From the NCBI GenBank assembly GCA_022315425.1, contig JAIUPT010000042.1, positions 1,612,001 through 1,676,000 on the forward strand: a DNA stretch of 64,000 bases, read 5' to 3'. Below the pieces are notes generated by a model, which saw nothing but the letters and a program-made list of their open reading frames with translations, was not told the DNA's origin and made no database searches. Each line of letters opens with the position of its first letter. The first letter of the stretch is position 1. The position numbers were made by a program, and so were the translations under genes. This document shows positions 1 to 9,411 of the stretch, piece after piece. The DNA comes from Pseudevernia furfuracea (Eukaryota; Ascomycota; Lecanoromycetes; Lecanorales; Parmeliaceae).

Positions 1-52
1 GTTATCGTATCTTGTGAGTAGTCTTAACAACTTCAAGAATTAGTCTATAGAA

Positions 53-720
53 GTGTTATTAAATGAAATATTTTACGAATTCAACGTTCGAGACACTCTC
101 GAACTTTTGATCGAATTATCTAAGAAAGACTTCAATCGTCTGCGACAACTAAAGAGAGAACAAGTCGAAGAATTTATAGTCTTTATTAACATTATAATTA
201 AGATATACTACGATGAATCTTATATGTTAATCAGCTTGCTCAAAGAAAGTAAGACTTATTTGCGTCTATATTATGACTATAAAATCTCTGAACTTGTCAA
301 TTATAAGCTTTATAATCAACGTGTCGAATCGTTTAAAATTCTTGAGAAGGTAAGTAAGCTCGCTTATCGTCTGAAACTTTTATCGTTAATGAAAATACAC
401 TCTGTGATTTTCATAGCACAGCTGAAATCTAATAAAGACGAGAATCTTTACACGCGCAATTAGATAATCGCTATATTAGAGATCGAGAAAGACGATATTA
501 TTACGAATATCTTCGAAATCGAGACTCTGTTAGAAAAGTAGGTTTTTCGAGATAAAACTTAGTATCTAATCAAGTAAAAGAACTGCGACAACGAATATAA
601 CGTTTGATACGATGTCGACGATTTAAAGAATATTATAAAGTTGATTGAGAAATACGAGACAAGACAACGAAAGCGATCTTTAAGATCTTTTAAAAGAAGT
701 CGTCAGAAGAAGCAAAAGAT
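53..720 (+). pseudogene. gypsy-1a integrase C-terminus plus chromodomain-like tail
   Basis: The open part (53-463) reads like the post-catalytic integrase region of chromodomain-bearing gypsy elements. It has a YLRLYYDYKISELVNYKL block followed by RVESFKILEKVSKLAYRLKL and a histidine/isoleucine strand ending in IAQLK. After a stop at 461-463 (a former Q or W codon) the frame continues with LLEKQVFR and an aromatic motif around NCDNEYNV-YD, the chromodomain hallmark. The 53 position is a GTG and not a real start; the true ORF begins outside the window. The same segment is better preserved at 55005-55514 on the other strand. Confidence 0.75.
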
Positions 721-959
721 CTAGTCTTTTCGCGCTTCGTCGAGATAAACGTTAAACGAATCATCGACGAGACGTAACGATTCTATCGATCGGAAATTAT
801 CGAAGACATGTTATACGAGCGATCGGAAATAATTTTCCTCAATTGTTGTATTTCATATTTATAGTATTTCTTTGTTTATCTATCTTACTATTTATATGCT
901 TAGCGCGCGCGCGTAAAGTTTAATTTGTCGCGACTCATCTTTTGATTTGCAAACACTTA

Positions 960-2450
960 CTTCTTTACACAAATAACATTTATATCAATCAACGATATAA
1001 GACTTTATTTCAAAATGAAAGACTCTACACTCTTCAACGAAGTCATAAATAAGATTATATCTTTATTCATCGATACACAAATCGACTCTTCAGAAACTTC
1101 CTTCGAATCTAAAGAAACTAAGACATCTAACACGTTTATCTTCTCAGCTTATGAATTCGCAGTGAAAAAACAAGCTCAAATCAAACGTTAAAAAAAGAGA
1201 GACTCGTGTATAAATGTATTTTACTACGACGAAGAATTACCTTATCGAGTGCTGAGTAAATCGAAGATATCAAACTCGTTTTTATCAATTAATATGAATC
1301 TCTTTAATACGTGAATAACGATAATTCTTATCTCAGACTATACGACAAGAGAAAGATTCGAGAAGTGATTAATAATATTTTCTTTAAAATATATTAAATC
1401 GTATTATAGAAACAAAGATCGCGTCGCGAAAACGTTTTCGACGATTAGAAACGAGTGAATCTATCTGATAACAAATAATATATATTAGTTATTCGATTCG
1501 AAAGAAGTGAGCAACGAGTCTGAAAAGATTATTAAAATTGAAAACGGGAGGTTAAGCGCAAAGCCAGACTTGGGTGAAGGAGACCGATATCACATTCAGA
1601 GAAATTTTTACGAATATCGAAACGTTTTCGACGATTAGAATCGTTAGATATATTCGAGACGAGTTTCAAGATCAAATACAAGATTAGCAAGTTATCTCTG
1701 ACTGTTAAGCGTCTCAAACTTTCAGAAGCTAAAAGTTTTAAGTTCATCGAAAAGCGCAAGATTAGCATTGTTAAGCGTTTCAAGCTTTCAGAAGTTAAAA
1801 GTTTTAAGTACATCGAGAAGCGCAAGAACGAAAAGTTGATCGATATTAAACTCGTTTTCACATTTAATATGTTAGATGTTTCAGATTCGAAAGATGAAGA
1901 AAGTAAGAAGAATACTTTTAATAAGATTATAAGAAAACTGCGTTAACAGCTAAGACAAGCGAAAGAGAAGATAATATACTTAACGACGACTCTTTTGACG
2001 ATTCACGAGATTATAGAATCTTTAATTATTAAAACTTCACGTGCGTCGACGCTGCTTAAGACAGCAGTGAAATTACAATCATTTCTAAATATAAGTCAAT
2101 AAGAAGTTATGAATAAGAAGGGATAGCTAAGGGAGATGAAGAAATTCTATAGAATAAACGTCAAGAACGTGCGAGACTTGACGAGATCTGGCGATAATGT
2201 CGTCGCACGCTTATATGCGAACTTCTTATCTCTCTCGAATTGATTATTCTATTATAACGAGAAGTCTACGCTAGATCTGAGAATCTAAGAAGTCGTTAAC
2301 TTAATCAACTTCGATAAACTCAGAGATAACGAAGACGAAATGATTGATTACACTAAAATCAAGATCTCGAGTGAATCGAGCTAACTAATCGATCGAAGTT
2401 TAACTTCAGCGAATCGTACTGCTGACGTCGCATTATCAAACATTTTTAAT
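960..2450 (+). pseudogene. post-pol region of gypsy-1a with coiled-coil-like ORF remnants
   Basis: Between the chromodomain and the 3' LTR the pol strand holds a second broken reading frame. It begins near MKDSTLFNEVINKI, passes through a Lys/Glu/Ser-rich stretch and reaches a predicted coiled coil (KLRQQLRQAKEKIIYLTTTL). The coiled coil resembles Gag N-termini of ascomycete gypsy elements, but no capsid core or zinc knuckle was recognised, so function is not assigned. Frame breaks and stops are frequent. The equivalent region in gypsy-1b (53502-54594, minus) shows the same order, so this is part of the element. A Gag-like ORF after pol would be an unusual order. Confidence 0.4.
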
Positions 2451-2935
2451 TAATCAAGTTTCGACATAAAAGCGATCGCTTTCGTTTGATCTTTCTCTTC
2501 TAATTTTTTCGCAAGATCAATATTCTCGCTTAGAAATGTATAGAAATTTCCCTTTTTTCTCATGATAGAAATTTCTTCATCTTCTTTTTCTATATCGAGC
2601 AACTCTCGTATTCTTTTCGAAGATATTGTTAATATGATTTTCTCAAAGTTCAAAAACTTGCAGACGTCAATGTTCGAAGTGCGAGTCAACTCAAGATAGT
2701 TTCGAATCATATCGAACTGGATCTCGCGTCAATCATAAAATAGATTTATTACAGTCGGTGAAGTTGAGACTGTAAAGAAATGAGAAATTCGAAACGAAGT
2801 CGTATTCCGACCCGAAGTTGGAATAACAGTTTGGGATCCGAGTTCTGAAGAGGTGAACGATTGAGTCTTTCGTTGTCTTCTGTCAACGAGGGCTGACAAC
2901 GAGAGCGTTGTCTTTTTTCTTTTGCCCGACATTTG
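2450..2935 (-). pseudogene. antisense ORF at the 3' end of gypsy-1a
   Basis: Reading inward from the LTR on the strand opposite to pol, an ATG about 30 bases from the LTR opens MSGKRKKTTLSLSALVDRR. After one in-frame stop the frame continues as an 86-codon stretch (2450-2710) with KRIRELLDIEKEDEEISI. The homologous stretch at 52653-53130 is also largely open. No known domain was recognised; it is basic at the N-terminus and acidic/charged later. It could be a relic antisense ORF or chance openness of low-GC sequence on the opposite strand. Confidence 0.35.
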
Positions 2936-2964
2936 TTGTGAACATAAAAGGAGCGAGACAGTTA

Positions 2965-3096
2965 TGTCAAGTCTTGACATCCTTGACATGGAGCATGAAC
3001 TATTAGTAGTAGCTTCTCCATAGTAATATTATTTATCTTACACCCAACACATGAATCCACTACAGTGATAGCAATTGTTTTACTGCTACTCTAACA
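2965..3096 (+). repeat. 3' LTR of gypsy-1a
   Basis: 132-bp segment starting TGTCAAG and ending CTAACA, homologous in inverted orientation and equal in length to 52484-52615. TG...CA ends and a purine tract just upstream fit an LTR. The 5' LTR lies outside the window. Confidence 0.75.
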
Positions 3097-3350
3097 AAGC
3101 CCTCGTTAAGCTAACTTATTACATTCAGATCGATTAGATTATCATAACACTAAATCATATCATAGTTATAACAGTCTTTCGAATTGATAACTTCATTAAG
3201 ATTAAATATTCTTACGTTTCTTTACTAAAGTCTTCTGCAGAAGACTACGTTTATTATATTATTATTCGTCTTTTTAGACCTGTACAAGCTTATTCTATAT
3301 AAGCTTAGTCTAAAGTCTTTAACAGAGATTAACGTGTTCGAGCACGTTTC
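3097..3350. other. unassigned AT-rich sequence between gypsy-1a and gypsy-3f
   Basis: No ORF or clear repeat ends were seen. A short palindrome (agtcttctgcagaagact) lies near 3230. It is probably eroded flank of one of the two neighbouring elements. Confidence 0.3.
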
Positions 3351-3480
3351 TGTTAGAACAAGAATACACGATTAAGTGTGTGTAGAAAGATGCTCTATTC
3401 TCTATAAAGAATACGAAGACTAAGTATATAATTATTAGAAAGCTAGGGCAAGAACGTTTTAGTCTCTTCAGCTCATAACA
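3351..3480 (-). repeat. putative 3' LTR of gypsy-3f
   Basis: TGTTAG...CATAACA segment of 130 bp. Its core (acgattaagtgtgtgtagaa) recurs next to gypsy-3e near 33171. Ends are inferred from TG/CA only. Confidence 0.4.
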
Positions 3481-3959
3481 AGAATCTTCGAGTCATATCT
3501 GTCAAAGACTTTCGAGCCTTGACGTTAGGCCCTTATCAAAGACTTTCAAGTCTTGACGTTTTATAATAACATATTATAAATAGAAATTGTCTGACGTTCT
3601 CGTCGACGATGTAATAATACGAAAGTATATTATAATAGATAGTCTAGAGTGCAGAGAAGAAAAGTCTTTCGCAAGTAATATATGTTATTATATATATTAC
3701 GTAAAAAGATATATAAGTAATAATAATAAATCTTAAGAGATTTCGTTTTAATCGATAGAGGCGATTAATTAGATTACTATTTATTCGATAAGATTCTTAT
3801 ATAAAAGACTTAAAAGTCTTCGACGAAATTTTAACAGTTATTAATCGTTGAAATTCTAAAGCTCGCGACGTAATATCATAAGATTTAATGATTTTCGAGA
3901 CTTTTAGTAGCGATCTATTCGAGACTTTCTTCTTATCGAAGTCTTTCTTAGATCGATCT

Positions 3960-4257
3960 AACTATAAGATTTTTTAAAGTTATAATTTTAAGCGCTAAGT
4001 CTTCTCGTTTCTTATAATTCTTTAATAATTTTTATAGTCTTTAATAAGATCGAAAGCCTTATTTAACTAAGTCTTTGTTCTTTATTAATCGTATTAAGAA
4101 TTTTATTCTTTTTATCGTAATAAATAACGATCTTCTCGCTTATTCATAATTCGATTAACTTCTTAAAACTTCGAGATAATAGTATCGTTCTTAACGTAGA
4201 CGAAGTTAGACTGAAATAATATAAGACGCTTATACGAATCTGAGTCTAATGTAGACT
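3960..4257 (-). pseudogene. gypsy-3f chromodomain segment
   Basis: Minus-strand translation with RIP stops reads a linker (KRLILFQSNFVYVKNDT), a helix (EVNRIMNKREDRYLLR), then the chromodomain signature with Trp positions turned into stops, and a closing KAFDLIKDYKNY helix. The start of this segment is where the TRIM landed. Confidence 0.6.
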
Positions 4258-4398
4258 TGTTAGCAACTCAGCTAAAAAAGCTGGCCCCGAGGGTGTCTGC
4301 GCTTGACAGCCTCAGAGCCAGCTTTTTTAGCTGAGTTGCTAACAATAGTGTCTGCGCTTGACAGCCTCAGACACCCTATTTAGATACCAATTCTAACA
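4258..4398 (-). repeat. left LTR of the TRIM, with an internal fold-back
   Basis: 141 bp instead of the 86 bp of its partner. The extra 55 bp is an inverted copy of the LTR's own end plus a repeat of the GTGTCTGCGCTTGACAGCC segment. Positions 4258-4285 and 4317-4344 are a perfect 28-bp inverted repeat that could form a long hairpin. Confidence 0.8.
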
Positions 4399-5143
4399 AT
4401 TATCTCCCCCTTTATAGGGCTCGTCCTCGAGCCCCAAAGACAAAAATCGCGATGCGCCGAGAAATCTTTACCTCGATATCGTCGATTTCTAAGAGCTTCT
4501 TGCCCGAAGTTCCAAGGTTCACTCCTCTGAAACTCCCACTTGCCCAGATTCTTTAGGGACTTCGTGCCCGATACCTTCGGGTAGGGCGTCTCGCCCGAAT
4601 TCTTGCCCAAATTCTTTAGGGACTTCTCGCGGGAATGAGGTTTTTCTTCACCCATTCCAGGCCTGTGGCCCCGCCATAGCGCATTACAGCTGGCCCCATT
4701 TTGGGGACTTCTGCCCGAATTCTTCGGGGCTTTCAGGGCTTCTTGCCCGGCCTGGATGCTTTAGATTGATGTCATTCCGGCATTTCAAGGGGATCACCCA
4801 GGGTCTCGTGTCCGTGCCCGGTGCTTCCGGGGCTTCTTGCCCGTGGCGGGTCTTTTGTACAGAGCATTTTGCCCGAAAGATTTATTTGAATAGGGCGTCC
4901 TGCCCGAAATTATTCATTTTTGCCTCGATAATGGAATTCTTCGAGCCGTTTTTGACTTCGAAGCCCTCTAAAATTTCAATTTTTTCCCTCTGAAAAAGTT
5001 CATTTCTGACCTTCTGAGGATTCGAATCTCGGCCCTCATAGACTAAGCGTTTCACCCTCGACTAGCCATTTAGACTAGGCTCCCTCAATTGCGCCCCGAG
5101 GTGATCGACTAGATCGACCCGAAAATCAAAGCGCAGACACTAT

Positions 5144-5229
5144 TGTTAGCAACTCAGCTAAAAAAGCTGGCCCCGAGGATGTCTGCGCTTGACAGCCTCA
5201 GACACTCTATTTAGATACTAATCCTAACA
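5144..5229 (-). repeat. right LTR of the TRIM
   Basis: 86 bp, TGTTAGCAAC...TAATCCTAACA. It matches the left LTR except for the fold-back insertion and a few C/T differences. Confidence 0.8.
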
Positions 5230-5234
5230 AGACT

Positions 5235-6065
5235 TTAGCATAATTATCGTAACAACGAGATACATATGTCAGTGCGTAGAGATATCGAGCTTATAAGCGA
5301 GACGATCGATCTTCTTAAAAATCTTAAAGAGTTTCGTATACTACTAATCAAGCTTCTTAATAATCAAGACGTTAACGAAAATATTATATTCTTTGTGAAG
5401 GCGTAAGAAGACTAATGTTTCTTTCTTAAAGTACTTTAACGTATAATTCTTATTATAATAATATTTAACACTTATATTAGCGAAGACTAATATATTAGCG
5501 ACGTTAATACGAGCTATAAAAGACTTTAATTTAGAACTTGCTGAAGCAGCGATAAGATTCAAAGATTAATTAGACTTAAAATTATAATTAATCTCATTAA
5601 GTGACTTCTTAGTTAAAGTCGATATGCTTAAATTAAGTATTAACTAAATACGCGATAATATTCTTAATTATAACTTTAATCTATTTAATTCTATCACGAA
5701 GAAGCGTAATATGATTTTCGTAATTTAATTCGTACGCTTACTTTAATTATTAGTTTGTAAATAATAGACTATTGAATATAATAGCTTTACGTTGAGCTTA
5801 TCGAAGAGCGCAATTTATAATTTAGAAAGAAACTTCGAATCTCGATTCGATAAAATTGTCTTAAGAATATTTTAGTTCTCTAGTTTTAAACGTTCAATAA
5901 GCGTTATAACTTATTAAGCGACAGTTTAAGTAATTTTATTTAATATAAAGATACATCTCTTATTAAACTTATAAGTAATTAATATACTACAATTAAGATC
6001 TTCGAGAATTAATAATATCGCGAGAATAAAGTCGATAGTTAGAGTATAAAACGAAATCGAAGAGT
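5235..6065 (-). pseudogene. gypsy-3f integrase (core and C-terminus)
   Basis: Minus-strand reading gives the integrase core motif around LSNRDSKFLSKL (the family norm has Asp where Asn now stands), then LLYSIVYY where TAYHPQTDGQ is usual, RTNQ-like helices, and the C-terminal block YYYNKNYTLKYFKKETLVFLRLHKEYNI (5344-5562) followed by FKIFKKIDRLAYKLDI. Stops fall where Q and W are expected. This enzyme would join cDNA to the host chromosome; this copy cannot be functional. Confidence 0.7.
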
Positions 6066-6765
6066 TATAAATAAATTACATCGAGTCGTAGAGTGAGTGT
6101 CGACGTGTCTGATATATTAAACATTTCGAATAATGCTTCAAGTAATCTCTAAGATAGCGAAACAAGTTTCGAATATATTATAATTTTAACACTCGCTCAT
6201 AGTAACGCGTAAATCTTATATAATCTTCTGAAGTATACGTAACGTTCAAGATATTCTTTATTATCGATTCAGATATACAGAGACGTCTTATTTTCGTAAC
6301 CTTGTCAACATAATAAATTAGATGTCTGACAGAGACTTTAAATTGATTAGATCTGCGAAAGGCTTTCGTAGTAGATAACTAAGAATCTTATTATAGATGT
6401 ACAGTAGCTTCAGATTAATTAGATTAATTTAAAGATCTGCGAAAGACTTTCGCAGCAGATAACTGATTCGAATCTTATTACAGATATATAACAGCTTTAG
6501 ATTAATCTAAATATTATAACACTTTCTCTCTTAATATAAAAGAGAGCTTAATAACGTTTTTATCGTTATATAAGATCTCTTTATATAATATAATAAGAGC
6601 CTTAATTCAGAAAGAGTCGATCTAATAGTCTTTCACAATGCGCATCTTAAGATTCTTATTTATCTCGATAAGATTAATAATATAGATATAATCATAAAGT
6701 ACATCGAGTTTAACGTAATCTAATAAAATTAAATGCTTATTGATATTAAAAAGACGCGATAAGAC
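6066..6765 (-). other. eroded upstream gypsy-3f sequence with an internal direct repeat
   Basis: No domain could be read with confidence. Two imperfect copies of about 80 bp lie at roughly 6343-6420 and 6424-6510, each containing a near-palindrome (tgcgaaagactttcgca). The part next to C1 (6600-6765) has a weak minus-strand frame. Confidence 0.35.
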
Positions 6766-6874
6766 TGTCAAGAATAGATAGTAGGACACTTAGTTGTTAA
6801 CTATAGAATGCTACGAGAGTAAAGAGCGACTATGAGGATACGCCTTAGCGCATCACGTGACCCGAATTTTGACA
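6766..6874 (-). repeat. 3' LTR of C1
   Basis: 109-bp LTR (minus strand TGTCAAAATTCGGG...CTTGACA), the short form lacking a 13-bp CACGTGA-containing duplication seen in other copies. Confidence 0.8.
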
Positions 6875-7682
6875 CTCCCCTTCGCTCGCATACTCAAAAA
6901 TACGAAAACACGATTTTCGCACTTCGCGACGCAAAAAACCTCAATTAGGTTAGCGCGAAATTCGATTCACAAAAGTGAAAAGAAGATGGTCAAGCGAGGA
7001 AAGTTCTGCGCCGGGTTGCTAGGGTGAAAAACATCTCTTCTTCACTTTCATGATTGAAATCCGAGTGACAAAAGTGAAGAAATCAAATTCTGAAAACGAC
7101 TATATCAAATTCGAAGACATGTAAAAATTCGTTCTGATTCTTTATATAAATCTTTCATTTTTCGAAAAAAGGCGTTTTTTTTTTCAAAAAAGTTTTCTTT
7201 GAAATAGATCTAATGCATATCAAATTTCTATCAAAACGAGATCGATGAATACATGAGGGGGTGAAACAAAAAGCAGTGAAAGAAAATCTCATAACTAACT
7301 GCAGCAGCGATCGAACGTGTGATAGCGACGAAATTCAGCGCTGAGACGTCGAACGAGATCTAAACGAGGCTCGAGAGTATAATATTCATTCAGAGATCAT
7401 GATGATAAATCGAATAAGGGCGACACGTCAGCGACAGTTGCGGTAGTTCAAGAATAAATATATGAGATTCGAAAGAGGCTAGGGATTTGATAGACGTCTT
7501 CTCTAAAGTCGACAACTTCGAATTGAAGTAAGAAGACGTTAAAATAAGACGTCGAAAAGATGCTGAGAATTTGAGACAAGAGACATCGAAAGAATACTAA
7601 AGATTTAACGTTCACAGACAAGGTGAATAACGTCACTTCTCTAAAATTAACGACTTTAGATTAAAAGCAAGAGCGCTAAGAA

Positions 7683-8869
7683 TTAGTCTTTGACGCTAAG
7701 AGAATATTCTGAGACTAATTTCATCTCAAGGGCATCGCGAAAGATAACGAATTTGTCGAGGCAGAGAGCTTTAATGAGATCGTCGATTATTTGTTTATTC
7801 GTGAGTACGAATTGCATGTTCACGGTGTCGTTATTGACTTTTTCACGCACGAAATAATGAGCGATGTCAATGTGCTTAATGCGAGCATAAAACTAAGCGT
7901 TCTTGACGAGGGCAATTGCGCTCTAATTGTCGTCGAAGATTATGATAATTTTCGAATTAGAGTCTCGGGGCCGCAGAAGTTGATTGAGAAGAGTTTTTAA
8001 TTAAATAACTTCTTTAATAGTCAACGTTTGATCGATATACTCGACTTCGCAAGTGAATAACGCGACGATGACTTGACGCTTTGATGATCAGCTGATGACG
8101 CCGCTATTAACGTTGAATAGGTAGTCGAAGATAGACCTTCGAGTCGAGTCGTCAATTCAATCGAAATCGATATACTCGATGAGGGCTTGAAGGGATTCTT
8201 TATACACTAGTTCGTAGTGTATCGTATCTCTAAGATATCGAAAGATTCGAATCACTGCATTTTAATGTGTCTGAATCGAATTAACTGAATAGCGGCTGAT
8301 AAGAGAGACAGCATAGGCGATATCAAAACGAGTTTTTAATATGACATATATGAGAAATCCCACGATAGATTAATAGTTCTCGTATAGCTTTCTCGAGATA
8401 ATATAATTCTCTTTCGCAGATTGTAGCTTGCGACTAATTTCCAGAGGCGTAGAGACTAAATTGAGACTTTAATAGTTAAAATGCTTTAAGAAACGAGTGA
8501 CATAGACTGCTTATCTCAGACGAAGAATATCGACGATACGATCCCTTTTAACGATCATGTCTAAATAATAGACGCAAGATCTCAAGTCGAACATGTGAAA
8601 CTTGTTATTAAGAGTCTTTTTGATGCGCTGAATATCGATTTTGCTGAGATCGATAATTAATATATTATTCACATAGAGAACTACAATAATATTCTTCTTA
8701 ACGTTTATAAAGATATTCTCGTTCGATTCGATAAATATTAATTCGAGTTTCTTCATATACTTCGAGAAGTGCTAATATCAAATTCTAAGAGATTACTTGA
8801 GTTCATAGAGAATCTTATTCAGCTTGTAAACTTTGATATCGTTCTTACTGAAATCATCGAACTGTCGCA
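7683..8869 (-). pseudogene. C1 reverse transcriptase (C-terminal half) and RNase H
   Basis: The minus strand encodes the RT catalytic stretch LYVNNILIIDLSK (8511-8756). The family norm is YVDD; both Asp are now Asn. Then come the DILRLRQAVYVTRFLKHF block and copia RNase H, ending with a conserved SLSVKD tail at 7683. Opposite-strand openness at 7791-8000 is a shadow of RNase H. Confidence 0.7.
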
Positions 8870-8978
8870 TGTCAAGAATAGGTGATAGGACACTTAGTTG
8901 TTAACTATAGAATGCTACGAGAGTAAAGAGCGACTATGAGGATGCGCCTTAGCGCATCACGTGACCCGAATTTTGACA
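8870..8978 (-). repeat. 3' LTR of C2 (109-bp form)
   Basis: Nearly the same as the C1 LTR; followed inward by the same purine tract. Confidence 0.8.
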
Positions 8979-9411
8979 CTCCCCTTCGCTCGCATACTCA
9001 AAAATGCGAAAACACGATTTTCGCACTTCGCGACGCAGAAAACCTCAATCGGGTTAGCGCGTAGTTCGGTTCACAAAAGTGAAGAAACCAAGTTCTGAAA
9101 ACGACTATGTCAAATTCGAATCAAGTTCTGAAAACGACTATATCAAATTCGAAGACATGTAAAAATTCGTTCTGGTTCTTCATACAAAACTTTCATTTTT
9201 CGAAAAAAAGGCGGTTTTTTTGAAAGTTTTCTTTAGAATAGACCTGGTGCACACTCAATTTCTATTAAAACGAGGTCGGTGAATACATGAGGGGGTGAAA
9301 CAAGAAGTAGTAAAAGAAAACTAAAGATCTGACGTTCACAGACAAGGTGAATAGCGTCACTTCTCTGAAACTAACGACTTCAGATTAGAAGTAAGAGCGC
9401 TGAGGATTACC

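Larger units (their letters stand above)
1..3096 (+). mobile_element. Ty3/gypsy element gypsy-1a, 3' part, RIP-eroded
   Basis: The element enters at the left edge inside the C-terminal part of its integrase and ends with an LTR at 2965-3096. The same sequence recurs in inverted orientation at 52484-55560 (gypsy-1b), which confirms its extent. Order on the + strand: integrase C-terminus and chromodomain-like segment (to about 720), about 2.2 kb of further sequence, then the 3' LTR preceded by a purine-rich stretch (aaaggagcgagacag) that fits a polypurine tract. Many in-frame TAA/TAG/TGA at expected Q/W positions mark it as dead. Confidence 0.8.
4258..5229 (-). mobile_element. TRIM-like non-autonomous LTR element, not RIP-mutated
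   Basis: 972 bp bounded by direct repeats (4258-4398 and 5144-5229) with TGTTAG...CTAACA ends and flanked by a perfect 5-bp duplication AGACT (4253-4257 and 5230-5234). Orientation is minus: a purine tract (aaagggggagataat on the minus strand) abuts the inner edge of the left LTR, as a polypurine tract would. The roughly 745-bp interior is GC-richer than its surroundings, codes for nothing recognisable and repeats the motif TTGCCCGAA many times. Lack of erosion inside an eroded host element means it arrived later or is too short for RIP. Confidence 0.8.
3351..6765 (-). mobile_element. Ty3/gypsy element gypsy-3f, 3' half, split by a TRIM
   Basis: On the minus strand the order from right to left is integrase core, integrase C-terminus, chromodomain, non-coding tail and a putative 3' LTR (3351-3480). 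A TRIM-like element (4258-5229) splits it between integrase and chromodomain. The segment is homologous to gypsy-3e (33104-34775) and to the gypsy-3d pieces flanking element X. The 5' half is missing, because copia C1 starts at 6766. Heavy RIP-type erosion. Confidence 0.7.
6766..8869 (-). mobile_element. Ty1/copia copy C1, 3' part only
   Basis: Starts with a 3' LTR (6766-6874) followed on the inner side by a polypurine tract (gcgaaggggag on minus), a non-coding 3' region and the RNase H/RT end of pol. It is cut at 8870 by the LTR of C2, exactly inside the RT FDDFSKND region. No 5' half was found on the far side of C2. Confidence 0.75.

Noticed and set aside
5015..5040. tRNA-like T-arm (gaggattcgaatctcgg) in the TRIM interior
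   Set aside because: No acceptor stem, D-arm or anticodon arm could be placed around it.
7791..8000. Plus-strand ORF repeated at 9520-9729 and, on minus, at 26464-26673 and 40321-40530 (MFIREYELxVHD...)
   Set aside because: It is the antisense of copia RNase H in every copy; the other strand gives the recognisable protein motifs, so this is a shadow.
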